Positions 1-8,750 of a stretch of DNA of 64,000 bases are shown piece by piece. Below the pieces are notes generated by a model. The model was not told where the DNA came from, searched no databases, and saw only the letters and a program-made list of their open reading frames with translations. This DNA comes from DASXTC01 sp036505635 (GTDB lineage Bacteria; Acidobacteriota; Polarisedimenticolia; JACPZX01; DASXTC01): the NCBI GenBank assembly GCA_036505635.1, contig DASXTC010000075.1:56658-120657 (forward strand), in the 5' to 3' direction. Each line of letters starts with the position of its first letter. Position 1 is the stretch's first letter. A program made the position numbers and the translations under genes.

Positions 1-282
1 TGGCACATCCGGCCCGTCAAACGCCGTGTAAGCGAGCATTCCTCGCCAGGAAACGTGCGGCGTGGAGAAGTATTCGAGGTAAGCGTCGAAGGTCGGCTCC
101 GCGTCGAAATCGTCATCCCCAAGGGGATTGGCGAAGCCGGCGTCGAACCCGCTGGCCCACGTCCCGGCCGGCGGTGTGACGCGCCGTCCGGATGGACTCG
201 AGGGTTCGGTTTGTGCGTGGAGTACACCGACCATTACGACCAATGCAGAACAGGTGACGAGTGTAATCTTCCTCCATCTCAT
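1..282 (-). CDS. Outer-membrane beta-barrel-like protein, N-terminal part
   Basis: The gene runs off the left edge, so only the first 94 codons are visible. It starts at ATG 282 with a good Shine-Dalgarno sequence (GGAGGA) about 8 nt upstream. The product begins with a short basic stretch (MRWRK) and a hydrophobic segment ending near LHAQT, a classical signal peptide. The mature part alternates small, aromatic and acidic residues (for example FDAYLEYF), which resembles the first strands of an OmpW/OmpA-like outer-membrane barrel. The barrel call is an inference from composition and length; the C-terminus that would confirm it lies outside the window. Confidence 0.6.
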   Translation of the reverse strand, partial: MRWRKITLVTCSALVVMVGVLHAQTEPSSPSGRRVTPPAGTWASGFDAGFANPLGDDDFDAEPTFDAYLEYFSTPHVSWRGMLAYTAFDGPDVP

Positions 283-697
283 GGCGTCGTATCCTCCATT
301 TAATGGTGTCGTCGATTCACCCGCCGGCAAGCTGGCATGGTGATCGCGTGTTCCAGGATTCAGTTATAGAGCAAGGCGCGTACCAGTTGAGGATCGCGGC
401 CCGGATTTCCTCCCAACCTCCTCTGGCGATGGGCTTTCCATTGGTCGGAGCTCGCGTGGTCGCTGCCGGCAGCTCGTCCACCAGGACTGGACAGGGTTGG
501 CGCTTCCGTTCGAGATCCTCGCCAGCCGCATCGGCGTAAGGCGATGCGTTGTGGGCGGGACTCAGCCCGCCGGTGGGAGTTATGTCGTGTCGAACCCGCA
601 CCTCGTCCTGAGCGGCGAACAGTCCACCGCCGGGATGATGGATGGCGAGGCCGGGTACCGAGGCAGCGGCCTTCGATGTGAGTGGACTTCCGAAACC
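283..697. other. No convincing gene
   Basis: About 415 bases lie between the start of the secreted protein and the end of the YeaQ-like gene. Open frames here have no plausible start site, no recognisable domain and codon use typical of antisense frames in GC-rich DNA. I see no tRNA, terminator or repeat. Confidence 0.5.
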
Positions 698-976
698 TTA
701 CTGCGGCGCACGTCCTTGGAGCAACTTGAGCAGGGTGACGAAAAGGGTCGCTCCAACGATCGACCAGACAACCGGAAACGGGCGGCCCCCTATGCGCAAG
801 GCGAGAATCTCTCCTATTCCAAGCAAGCCGGCCAGCCACGTTCCCAGCAGCGCGCCGATGAAGCCCAGCGCGACCGACACGAGACAGCCGTTGCGAGAGT
901 AGCCACTCAATGCCTGGCCGAGACTGCCACACACCCCCGCGATCAGGAGGAGCAGAAGGAAATCAATCAACGTCAC
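698..976 (-). CDS. GlsB/YeaQ/YmgE family stress-response membrane protein
   Basis: A 92-residue protein made of three hydrophobic segments (about residues 4-22, 34-52 and 68-86) separated by glycine-rich turns such as GFIGALLGTWLAG. This is the layout of the transglycosylase-associated (YeaQ/YmgE/GlsB) family of small inner-membrane stress proteins, and the length is typical. The start is GTG with a GAGGG sequence about 7 nt upstream. The molecular function of the family is unknown. It is divergent from the YggT-family gene, with 184 bp between the starts. Confidence 0.85.
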   Translation of the reverse strand: MTLIDFLLLLLIAGVCGSLGQALSGYSRNGCLVSVALGFIGALLGTWLAGLLGIGEILALRIGGRPFPVVWSIVGATLFVTLLKLLQGRAPQ

Positions 977-1160
977 GAGGCAGCCCTCTATGAGGCGCCA
1001 TGCATCCGGGTGACCCGGACAGCGCCCGAACCGTGATTCAACGTTTTGGACCTTGCAACATGTATGCCGCTGTCAAATAGTATGACCGATTGGCCGACAT
1101 AGGAGTGCTGAGCCGTCGGTGAAGGACGAGCTCGTACGGAGGATCGAGGAGGATCGAACA

Positions 1161-1679
1161 ATGCCCGAGGATCGCACGCTCAGCAAGGACGAAGCCCGAC
1201 GCCTCGCTCAACACGAGAAGGTGAACGCCCATGTGGTCGATGAGGTCCAGGTCGAGATTCTAAATGACGCCAACCAGATCGCCCCGGCCGAGCGCCGGCA
1301 CGTCGAGCGTGTCGCGCACGACCTGAAGCGCAAGGCGATCAATGAGGTAGGCGAGACCGACCTCGAGATCCGTCGCGGCCGTGCCGTCGCCCGCCTTCGG
1401 CAGGTTGTTGACTATGTCTTCTACCTAGTTTACGGCCTCATCGGGCTCCAGATCCTCCTGGAGCTGATCGGCGCCAGGGAGGGCTCGGGGTTCAAGCAGC
1501 TGATGAACTCGCTCACCTCGCCGCTGCTCGGCCCTTTCCGCGGCCTGGTCGTGGACCCGGGAGTCGGGTCATTCCAGTTCATGCTCTCCTACGTGATCGG
1601 CTTGTTGGTCTACGCCCTCCTGCAGTTTGCAATCCGAGGGCTGCTGCGCGTGATCGCCAGCCGCCGGACGGAGCTGTGA
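1161..1679 (+). CDS. YggT family integral membrane protein
   Basis: About 172 residues. An N-terminal charged, helical, soluble region of roughly 85 residues is followed by two hydrophobic segments (VVDYVFYLVYGLIGLQILLE and a second near the C-terminus) flanking a loop with the SLTSPLLGPFRGL sequence seen in YggT proteins. An upstream GTG at 1119 is in frame, but ATG 1161 is preferred because GAGGAGG lies 7-8 nt before it. YggT proteins are linked to osmotic tolerance and cell-division sites in some bacteria. The long charged N-terminal extension is unusual for the family and may be a cytoplasmic interaction region. Confidence 0.75.
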   Translation: MPEDRTLSKDEARRLAQHEKVNAHVVDEVQVEILNDANQIAPAERRHVERVAHDLKRKAINEVGETDLEIRRGRAVARLRQVVDYVFYLVYGLIGLQILLELIGAREGSGFKQLMNSLTSPLLGPFRGLVVDPGVGSFQFMLSYVIGLLVYALLQFAIRGLLRVIASRRTEL

Positions 1680-1942
1680 GCGGCGAACTTCAGTGGCCCT
1701 GGCCTCCGGCTGCAGATCGACCTTGCGGTTGAGACGGCGTCCATCAGCGGCGTTGTCGCTCATGAGGTGGACGAGTGACAGGTCACCATTGACCCGCTCA
1801 AGCCGCGTCCTCGGGATGTGGGCGTGCATCTCCTCCTGTTTGTCGATGTAGCCCCCCGACACATGCATCGAGGCCTGGATACGAGCTTTAGCAGCCCCAT
1901 CGATGGGAGCGATCTCTCATCATCGATTCGAGCTTGTTGATG

Positions 1943-3063
1943 TCAGGTCTCCAGCAGCTTCCCGATCGACTGGAGCGAGGGCACGTTGTCGCAGAGAATC
2001 TTGACCATGACCAGTATCGGGACAGCGATCACGGCCCCCGGAATGCCCCAGAGCCAGTTCAACAGCACGAGCCAGACAAGAATGGCGACCGGGCTGAGAG
2101 TGAGCCGGTGCCCGAGCACCATCGGAGTGATGATCATCCCTTCCAGAACCGCGGCGATCGCGTAGAGAAATGGCGGAAGAATCGCCCGGCTGAGACTGTC
2201 GAAGCTGACAACCGCCACGATTGCGACGACCCCCACGCCCGATGCCGCGCCGAGATAGGGCACGAAGGTCAGGACGCCGGCCATGACGCCCCACAGCACT
2301 GGATTGGGCATCCCGGTGGCGTACATGATGAGTCCCACAACGAGACCCAGCACGGCGTTGATGCTCGTGATGGTCAGCAGGTAGGCGGAGATCTGATTCT
2401 GAATCCTCCGCATGCCATCCGCCGCGACGGCTTCCTCGGTGGCACCTGTCAGGAGGGCCGCGCCCTGTGAAGGAAGACTCCCTCGTTGGCCAGCAGGAAG
2501 TAGGCGAGAACGAGTCCGAGTGTCAAGCCAGCGGCCAACTCGCTCAGATTGGCGAACATGGACTCGGCCAGCCCCGGCTGCTCCAGCCTCACGACGGGGC
2601 CGTCACTGGTGCCGGGAAAGCTCGCCATGTCTTCGACCTGCTCGGTTGCCTTCCTGACCTGCTCGACTGGTCCCTTGAAGGAGCCCAGCTTGTCCTCGAC
2701 CTGCCGGAGCGTGCGTGGCATCTCCTTGGCCCACTCGAGCGCCGGCGCGTAGACCCGGTAGAGCCCATAGCCGGAGATACCGAGCAGCGTCAGAAGCACA
2801 ATCGCGGCGCCCGCCGCGGCGGGGATCTTCACGGCCCGCATCAGCCTCACGACCGGCTCCAGGACGAATTGCACGAGCACAGCCAACGTGATCGGAAGGA
2901 AAAGACCACGCGTGAAGCGGAGCACGCCCGCGATGACGACCGCGAGGAGGAGCGTCAGAGTGACGGAGCGGATCTGGAAAGGGCCTCTGAGGATCTGCTC
3001 CAGATCCTCCGCCCCCTTTGGCTCTGCCGGGCCATCGATCAAGGTCAGACCTGAGTCGATCAA
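1943..3063 (-). pseudogene. AI-2E family transporter, broken by one frameshift
   Basis: Two adjacent frames together encode an AI-2E/YdiK-type permease: residues 1-202 end near 2450 and the remainder reads in the next frame (+1) down to 1943. The halves carry family hallmarks: RFTRGLFLPITLAVLV at the N-terminus, then GMPNPVLWGVMAGVLTFVPY and LSPVAILVWLVLLNWLWGI. Adding one base in the GGG near 2462 restores a continuous reading of about 373 codons, with the normal length between FLLA and the QISAYLL helix. A sequencing deletion is therefore as likely as real inactivation. The start is TTG overlapping the stop codon of the BON-domain gene (TTGA), implying co-transcription. Family members export small molecules or ions; the substrate here is unknown. 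Confidence 0.75.
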
Positions 3064-3602
3064 CTGGTGCTGACCGACAGGTTCGCCTGAACACCCTTCA
3101 CGCCCTGGGTGCTCCTCGCGACCTGGATGGCCGTCTCCTTCTCGGTCTCGTTTCGTACCGAGCCCGTCAGGAAGACGACCCCCGCACGCGTATCGACGTC
3201 GATGTTCAAGCCTTTCACGAGTGGATCCTCGAGCAGGCGACTCTTCACCCGCGCCGTGATCCCGGCATCATCGATATGTTCGCCGATGGTACGGTCAGGC
3301 TCCGGGGCGTCCCCAAGGGTTTCGGCGGTCCTCACCGTGATCATGTCGACCACGTTTGTCACGCCGTTGGTGTCCTTCGCGAGCAGCAAGGCCTGATCCT
3401 TGGCTTCCTGGCTGTCGACGTTCCCCGTGACGGTCACCTCGCCCTCCCTCGTCTCCACCTCGATCGTGTACGGCCGAACGGCTTCGTCCGCTATCAGCTT
3501 GGCCTTGACCTTGGCTCTGATGACGGCGTCAGGTGTCGTGCACGACAGGAATGAAAGCGCCGCTATGACAGCAACCAGTGCGACTGTGATCCGCATTCGC
3601 AT
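3060..3602 (-). CDS. BON-domain lipoprotein (two BON domains)
   Basis: A 180-residue protein starting at ATG 3602, with GGAGG 5-7 nt upstream; an in-frame ATG further up adds 14 residues that do not look coded. A hydrophobic leader ends in LSFLSC, a lipobox, so the mature protein is probably lipidated and periplasmic. Two repeats of the BON (bacterial OsmY and nodulation) pattern follow, each with a short V-x-V-x-T-R-x-G-x-V strand turn (ETREGEVTVTGNV and DTRAGVVFLTGSV). BON domains are thought to bind lipid surfaces and protect the envelope under osmotic stress. The stop overlaps the start of the AI-2E permease. Confidence 0.85.
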   Translation of the reverse strand: MRMRITVALVAVIAALSFLSCTTPDAVIRAKVKAKLIADEAVRPYTIEVETREGEVTVTGNVDSQEAKDQALLLAKDTNGVTNVVDMITVRTAETLGDAPEPDRTIGEHIDDAGITARVKSRLLEDPLVKGLNIDVDTRAGVVFLTGSVRNETEKETAIQVARSTQGVKGVQANLSVSTS

Positions 3603-3995
3603 AGATCCTCCCTCTGCCGATCGAGCCGGCGACCACCGGTGCATAAGAGGAACACCGGGGGGCGAACCGCGTACCCCTGAGCGACTCTCTCGGACCCTGT
3701 CGCAGACACGACCGGTTCAAAGGGGATCCAAGCAAGAGAGATGCCGCCGGCGCCATCCGGTCGCCACAAATAACGCCTTGAGCCTCTAGCGGTTCGGTGG
3801 AATCGGAGTAAGCGCGCGCCGTGCCGGGATCGTCAGACTGTCAAGGTGTCCGAGAGTCCACTGTCCAGGAATCAAGACACCCATTCGGGCGTCCGTTGTG
3901 AGCGGCGCGAGCGCGCGGGTGAAGCGTCGCCTGGCCCCGGTACTGGATCCGCACTCAGCCCGACTGCCTGACTCCCGGGGACCCTGAACCGTGAG
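3603..3995. other. No gene seen
   Basis: This stretch lies between the BON-domain gene start and the 3' end of the TonB receptor gene. Short frames here are antisense-type. The part next to 3602 must hold the BON/AI-2E promoter, but no clear -35/-10 pair was identified. Confidence 0.5.
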
Positions 3996-6092
3996 TCAGA
4001 ACCGCCAATCGACGCTGAGCCAGAGGCGCCGCGCCTCGAGCCGGTAGTACGACGCGTCGGCCAGCTCGCTCTCCGCAACCGGGTCGCGCCGGTCGCCGAG
4101 ATTCGTGCCGTCGAGGCGCAGCTCCCAGCGATCGGCACGCCAGCCGATCCCCATCCCCCAGGTCGTGAACGGCGGTGCGAGCGCCGTGTTCCGCTTGTTG
4201 AGGTAACGCGAGCCGGTATACGCGGCGTCCACATGTGCGATGACCCCCTTGGCCGGCGCGTAAACGATGCCCGCACCGGCCAGGTAGCGCGGCGTCATCT
4301 CCTGCCGGTTCCCCCTCAGCTGGGTGGGCACTCCGCCGAAGTCGCGCACGTAGTCGAGGAAGCGCGCGTCGTGGACGCTCCCCGCGGCGCGGAGCACGAT
4401 GTCGTGAGGCAGGCGGCCACACGCCTCGAGCTCGATTCCTCTGAGGCGCTCCGCGCCGGCGTTCTCCAGCGCAGGTTGGCCTCCCACGACGGTGGGGACG
4501 ACGAGGTTTTCGAGCTCCATGTCGAAGGCGGAGAGCTCGACTTGGAGCCTGCGATCACGGAGTCCCGTGCGAAGACCCAGCTCCACGCTTTGCGACTCTT
4601 CGGGCTGGAGAATCCTCGACATCGCATCGAGACCGAAATCCACGGCGGCCGGCTTGTACGTGTTCCGGTAGTCGGCGAAGATCCGCACGTCGTCGGCTCC
4701 CCGGCTCCAGGCCGTGTACGTCACGCCGGCGCTCCCTCCGAGCCTTGCATCGCCGCGGCTGTCGCTCCCCTGCTGCAACGAGCTGGTCTGGAGATCGTCG
4801 AGCGAGGTCGTGCGGCGTTCACTGGTGAGGTTCAGTCGCAGGCCGGCCTCGAGCCGCCACCTCGCACTCGGTGTCCAGGTCGCGCACCCGTAGGCGCCGC
4901 CGAAGTTCCTCGTATCGGTGATACGAGCGCGCGTCTCTGCGGGGATCGTGTCCTCGTCGGGAGGATTCGAGCCGTCGGAGTCGATAGTGTAGTTAATCTC
5001 GCCGCCGCGCATTCGGCCGCGGCCGTACATGTAGTAGACGCCCGCGACGATCTGTGTTCTGGGAACCTCCGTGAGCTCGACGTGGGCGTCGCGGTACACC
5101 TCGTCGACGTCGGCCTTCGAGCGCTCCCCGGTGGCAGGAAGGACGGGGCCCGTCGGATCGGTGACGAACCCGCGCCGGATGGAGCTCGACGTCCGGGCGT
5201 ACGAGGCGATGCCGCTCCAGACGCCGTGCGCCCTGGGCAGGGAGAAGCCCGTGCTGATCGCCCCGCGGTGCTCGTCGATCTCGGCGCCCCTGGGGTTGTA
5301 GTTGGAGTCGAGCGGGACGTTCGTCGCCAGGACGGCACCCGTGCGCGGCACCGGGCTGGCTGGCTGCTGGTTGAGCCAGGTCCCATCGAGGTTGAAATGG
5401 ACTTCGCCGCCACCGGTGAAGCCGCGGCGGTTGCGCCAGAGCAGATGTCCGCGCTCGAAGTCGGTGCGCGAGTCGGAGTACTCGCGCTTCTCCGCGTCCA
5501 GCGTCAGGCGCGAGGCGAATGCGGCCCAGGTCGGAAGGTCGAACGAGGAGGCGAGCGCGCCACTGCCGTGCGAGCCCGCGGCTGCCCCGATGCCGTTTCC
5601 CCCTGGCCCGGCAGGTTGCGGATCACCTGGATCACCCCGATGAAGGAGGTGGCCCCGTACATGACGGGGGCGGCTCCTCGAAGGATCTCGATCCTCTCGA
5701 TGTCCTTCAGGATCAGCGTCGCCACCTGAGGGTTGAAGGCTCCCCCCCAGGGAACGCCATCCACGATCAGGAGGTAGGCCTCGAACTCCCGGAACCCCCA
5801 CATCTCGGAGACCGCGGAGGCCGGACCGCCGTCCCCCCCGGAGCGACGTCGACTCCCGCCACGAGCGCGAGCGCCGTGCGCAGGTCGGTGACGCCTCGGT
5901 CGCGGAAATCCTTGCCGGTGATGATGGTCATCGATTGCGAGATCTGGTCGGGATCGGCGGGGTACTTCGTCGTCGTGACCTCGACCCGCTCCCCGGCCGT
6001 GGGGGCGGGAAGCGGCGTTTGGGTCTCTCCGCGGGCACGGCGGCCACACAGATGCCGCACAGAACGAGGACGATCCCGGTGGTGATCCGCAT
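3996..6092 (-). pseudogene. TonB-dependent receptor, broken by three G-run frameshifts
   Basis: The intact product would be about 699 residues. The start ATG 6092 has GGAGGAAG upstream and a signal peptide (MRITTGIVLVLCGICVAA). Then come a plug domain (QSMTIITGKDFRDRGVTDL; later AYLLIVDGVPWGGAF and DIERIEILRGAAPVMYGATS, the usual plug C-terminus) and a long beta-barrel ending in WRF, with the expected terminal aromatic residue. The frame shifts near 6001-6005, 5833-5839 and 5599-5603. Each site is a run of five to seven Gs on the coding strand, and adding a single G at each one restores one continuous frame. Outer-membrane receptors of this type import siderophores, vitamins or glycans with TonB energy; the ligand is unknown. 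It is divergent from the YncE-like gene. Confidence 0.85.
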
Positions 6093-6227
6093 GACTTCCT
6101 CCGCGAGGCCGGCGGAGCATACGACGGCGAAGGGATGCATGTCGACCGCCGGGTCGCAGGGCCCCTTCGTTGCAACGATTGAGGTAGTATCGGGCCGCGG
6201 CCCAGCGCGCCGGCATGGAGCCCGGTG

Positions 6228-8711
6228 ATGACGTGTTCCCGTGGAGATGTCAGGATCTGGTGGTGCCGGTGGCGGTGGATGGTCCTGGCTGTGCCGCCGA
6301 TCCTCATCCTGGTCGGTTGCCATTCCACCGGCGCGTCGAGTCAGCCTTCCCCGCCGGCAACATCATCGCGCCTCCTGCCCACGGGCGCTCTCCTCGACCC
6401 CGCGGCGCCCTCCTTTCCCGCCGGCAACATGCCGCTGGCCATCGTGCCCGCACCCGGGCCGGCAGGGCGCTGCGTCCTCTCGCTGAGCGGCTGGCGCGAG
6501 CAGGGGGTGCAGGTGGTCGACACCGTCACCCGACGGGTCCTGCAGACCCTCCCCCAAGCCGGTGCTTTCGTCGGACTCGCCTTTTCCTCCGACGGCAATA
6601 CGCTGTTCGCCTCGGGGGGTGACGACGACAGCATCTGGCGATACGCGTGGAAGGAGGGCGCCGCGACGTTTCGCGATCGCCTGGCTCTCGCTGACAAAGA
6701 GCCGGGTCAGCCCGGCCGGCGCTATCCTGCCGGGCTGGCCCTCTCCCCGGATGGGACGCGGCTCTACGTGGCGGAAAACCTCGCCGATTCAGTGGCGGTC
6801 GTGGACACGACCAGCAGACGGGTCATCGAGAACCTCCCGGTCGGACGATTCCCTTATGCGGTCGCGGTCGCCTCCGACGGCACCGTGTGGATCAGCGCCT
6901 GGGGCGGTGACACGGTCGCTTCGTTCGTCCCGGACGGCCACGGTGGGCTCGACGAGGCCGGCCGTGTGGCCACGGGACGCCATCCCTCCGCGCTCCTCCT
7001 GAACGCCGACTCCTCGCGTCTGTTCGTCGCATCCGCGAGCACGGATCGCATCGCGGTCGTCGACACGCACGCGCGGCGCGTGATCGCGATTCTGCGTGAT
7101 CCGGCCACCGCGGAGACCATCGAAGGGAGCACGCCCAACGCGCTCGCGCTGTCGGTGGATGGCAGGCGGCTCTTCGTCGCCGAGGCCGACAACAACGCGG
7201 TAGCGGTCTTCGATCTCTCCTCGGCCACGGCTGGCCGCGCGGGCGCCGCCGGCGACGACCGTCTGGCTGGTCGCCTTCCCTGTGACTGGTATCCGACCGC
7301 ACTCGCCGTTACTGGCGGCTCGCTGGTGGTCGTCAACGGTAAGGGAGCCGGCGCGGGTCCCAACCCTGATGGGCCGCGACCGTCCAGTCCGCTGAAGCGC
7401 GATTCACGTTCCTATACGCTGGGCCAGCTCGACGGCACGATCACGGTGCTGCCGCTGGATTGGGCCGCCGGCGCGCTCGCCCGAATGACCCGGCGGGTCG
7501 CGCAGGCGAACGGGTGGGATCGCAAGAGGAGAACGGGTCACTATCCACCTTTCGAGCATGTCATCTATATCCTCAAGGAGAACCGTACCTACGATCAGGT
7601 TCTCTCCGACCTGCCTTCGGGTGATGGGGACCCGTCCCTTCTCTTTTTCCCGCGGGACGTCTCGCCAAACCATCACGCTCTGGCCGAGAGATTCGGGCTG
7701 TTCGACCGCTTCTTCGTCAACGCGGAAGTCAGCTCGCAGGGACACGTGTGGTCGACGGCCGCCTATGTCACCGATTACGGCGAGAAGACGATCCCCTCCG
7801 CCTACTCGTCCCGCCGCGAAGAGGAGGATCCGGGCGACGCCGATCAGCCGGCGGCGGGGTATCTCTGGCACTCGGCGCGGGAACGCGGGATCCTGTTCCG
7901 GAACTATGGAGAGGCCATGGAGAAGGTGGTGGCCGCGAACGGCACGACCCGCTGGCAAACCCGACTGCCGGACCTGATGGAGGTCTCGCACCCCACCTAC
8001 CCGGGCTGGGATCCCGCGATCTCCGACCAGGTCCGGGCCGGTCTCTGGATCGCGGACCTGCGGGAGTACGTCTCGAAGGGGAGCATGCCGGGACTCCAGT
8101 TTCTCTGGCTGCCCAACGATCACACGGCGGGAACCCGGCCGGGACTTCCGACGCCGCGCGCCTACATGGCGGACAACGATCTGGCGCTCGGGCGGATCGT
8201 CGAGGCGCTCTCCGCGAGCCCGTTCTGGAAGAACACCGTCGTCTTCGTCCTCGAGGACGACGCTCAGGCCGGACCCGATCACGTCGACTCTCACCGATCG
8301 ATCCTGCTGGTCATCTCGGCCTACAACCGGCCGGACGTGATTCATCGCTTCGTGAACACCACGGACGTCCTGGCCACCATCGAGGAGATCCTCGACCTTC
8401 GCTCCCTGTCTCAGTTCGATCACTTCGGGCGGGTCGTCAGTGCCCTGTTCTCCGACACCCCCGATTTGACTCCGTTCAGCGCCCTGACTCCCTCGGTTCC
8501 CTGGACCGAGCTGAATCCCCCGTCGCCCGGGGGACCCGCAGGCATCGCGCAGCTCGACCCGAGCGAAGCGGGCGAGGAGCTCGATCTGAGCGCCGTGGAC
8601 ACCGTCGACGACGATCTATTCAACCGCGTGCTCTGGAAGGCCATCAAGGGACCTGCGCCCTACCCGGCGCCCGCGCGGCTGCCACTTCTCGACCATCAAA
8701 GGGCCCGGTGA
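6228..8711 (+). CDS. YncE-like beta-propeller fused to a phosphoesterase domain, lipoprotein
   Basis: About 827 residues. ATG 6228 has GGAG 7 nt upstream. The leader ends in ILVGC with Cys31, so it is a predicted lipoprotein. Residues about 60-390 form a YVTN/YncE seven-bladed propeller with repeated blades of the type ALSPDGTRLYVAEN and DSVAVVDTTSRRVI. Residues about 440-700 match the phosphoesterase/alkaline-phosphatase-superfamily domain of phospholipase C and acid phosphatase relatives: VIYILKENRTYDQV, SSQGHVWSTAAY, LQFLWLPNDHTAG and VFVLEDDAQ, which include the metal-binding Asp, Asn and His residues. It is likely an extracytoplasmic phosphate-ester hydrolase. The divergent TonB receptor gene recalls the yncD/yncE pair of E. 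coli, so the two may act on the same nutrient. Confidence 0.85.
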   Translation: MTCSRGDVRIWWCRWRWMVLAVPPILILVGCHSTGASSQPSPPATSSRLLPTGALLDPAAPSFPAGNMPLAIVPAPGPAGRCVLSLSGWREQGVQVVDTVTRRVLQTLPQAGAFVGLAFSSDGNTLFASGGDDDSIWRYAWKEGAATFRDRLALADKEPGQPGRRYPAGLALSPDGTRLYVAENLADSVAVVDTTSRRVIENLPVGRFPYAVAVASDGTVWISAWGGDTVASFVPDGHGGLDEAGRVATGRHPSALLLNADSSRLFVASASTDRIAVVDTHARRVIAILRDPATAETIEGSTPNALALSVDGRRLFVAEADNNAVAVFDLSSATAGRAGAAGDDRLAGRLPCDWYPTALAVTGGSLVVVNGKGAGAGPNPDGPRPSSPLKRDSRSYTLGQLDGTITVLPLDWAAGALARMTRRVAQANGWDRKRRTGHYPPFEHVIYILKENRTYDQVLSDLPSGDGDPSLLFFPRDVSPNHHALAERFGLFDRFFVNAEVSSQGHVWSTAAYVTDYGEKTIPSAYSSRREEEDPGDADQPAAGYLWHSARERGILFRNYGEAMEKVVAANGTTRWQTRLPDLMEVSHPTYPGWDPAISDQVRAGLWIADLREYVSKGSMPGLQFLWLPNDHTAGTRPGLPTPRAYMADNDLALGRIVEALSASPFWKNTVVFVLEDDAQAGPDHVDSHRSILLVISAYNRPDVIHRFVNTTDVLATIEEILDLRSLSQFDHFGRVVSALFSDTPDLTPFSALTPSVPWTELNPPSPGGPAGIAQLDPSEAGEELDLSAVDTVDDDLFNRVLWKAIKGPAPYPAPARLPLLDHQRAR

Positions 8712-8750
8712 AGGGGCCCCGTCGTGATTCGGGAGCCACGCGTCGGTGGC

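Noticed and set aside
317..601. 94-codon minus-strand frame before the YeaQ-like gene
   Set aside because: No Shine-Dalgarno sequence, no recognisable fold and low-complexity composition; not enough to call a gene.
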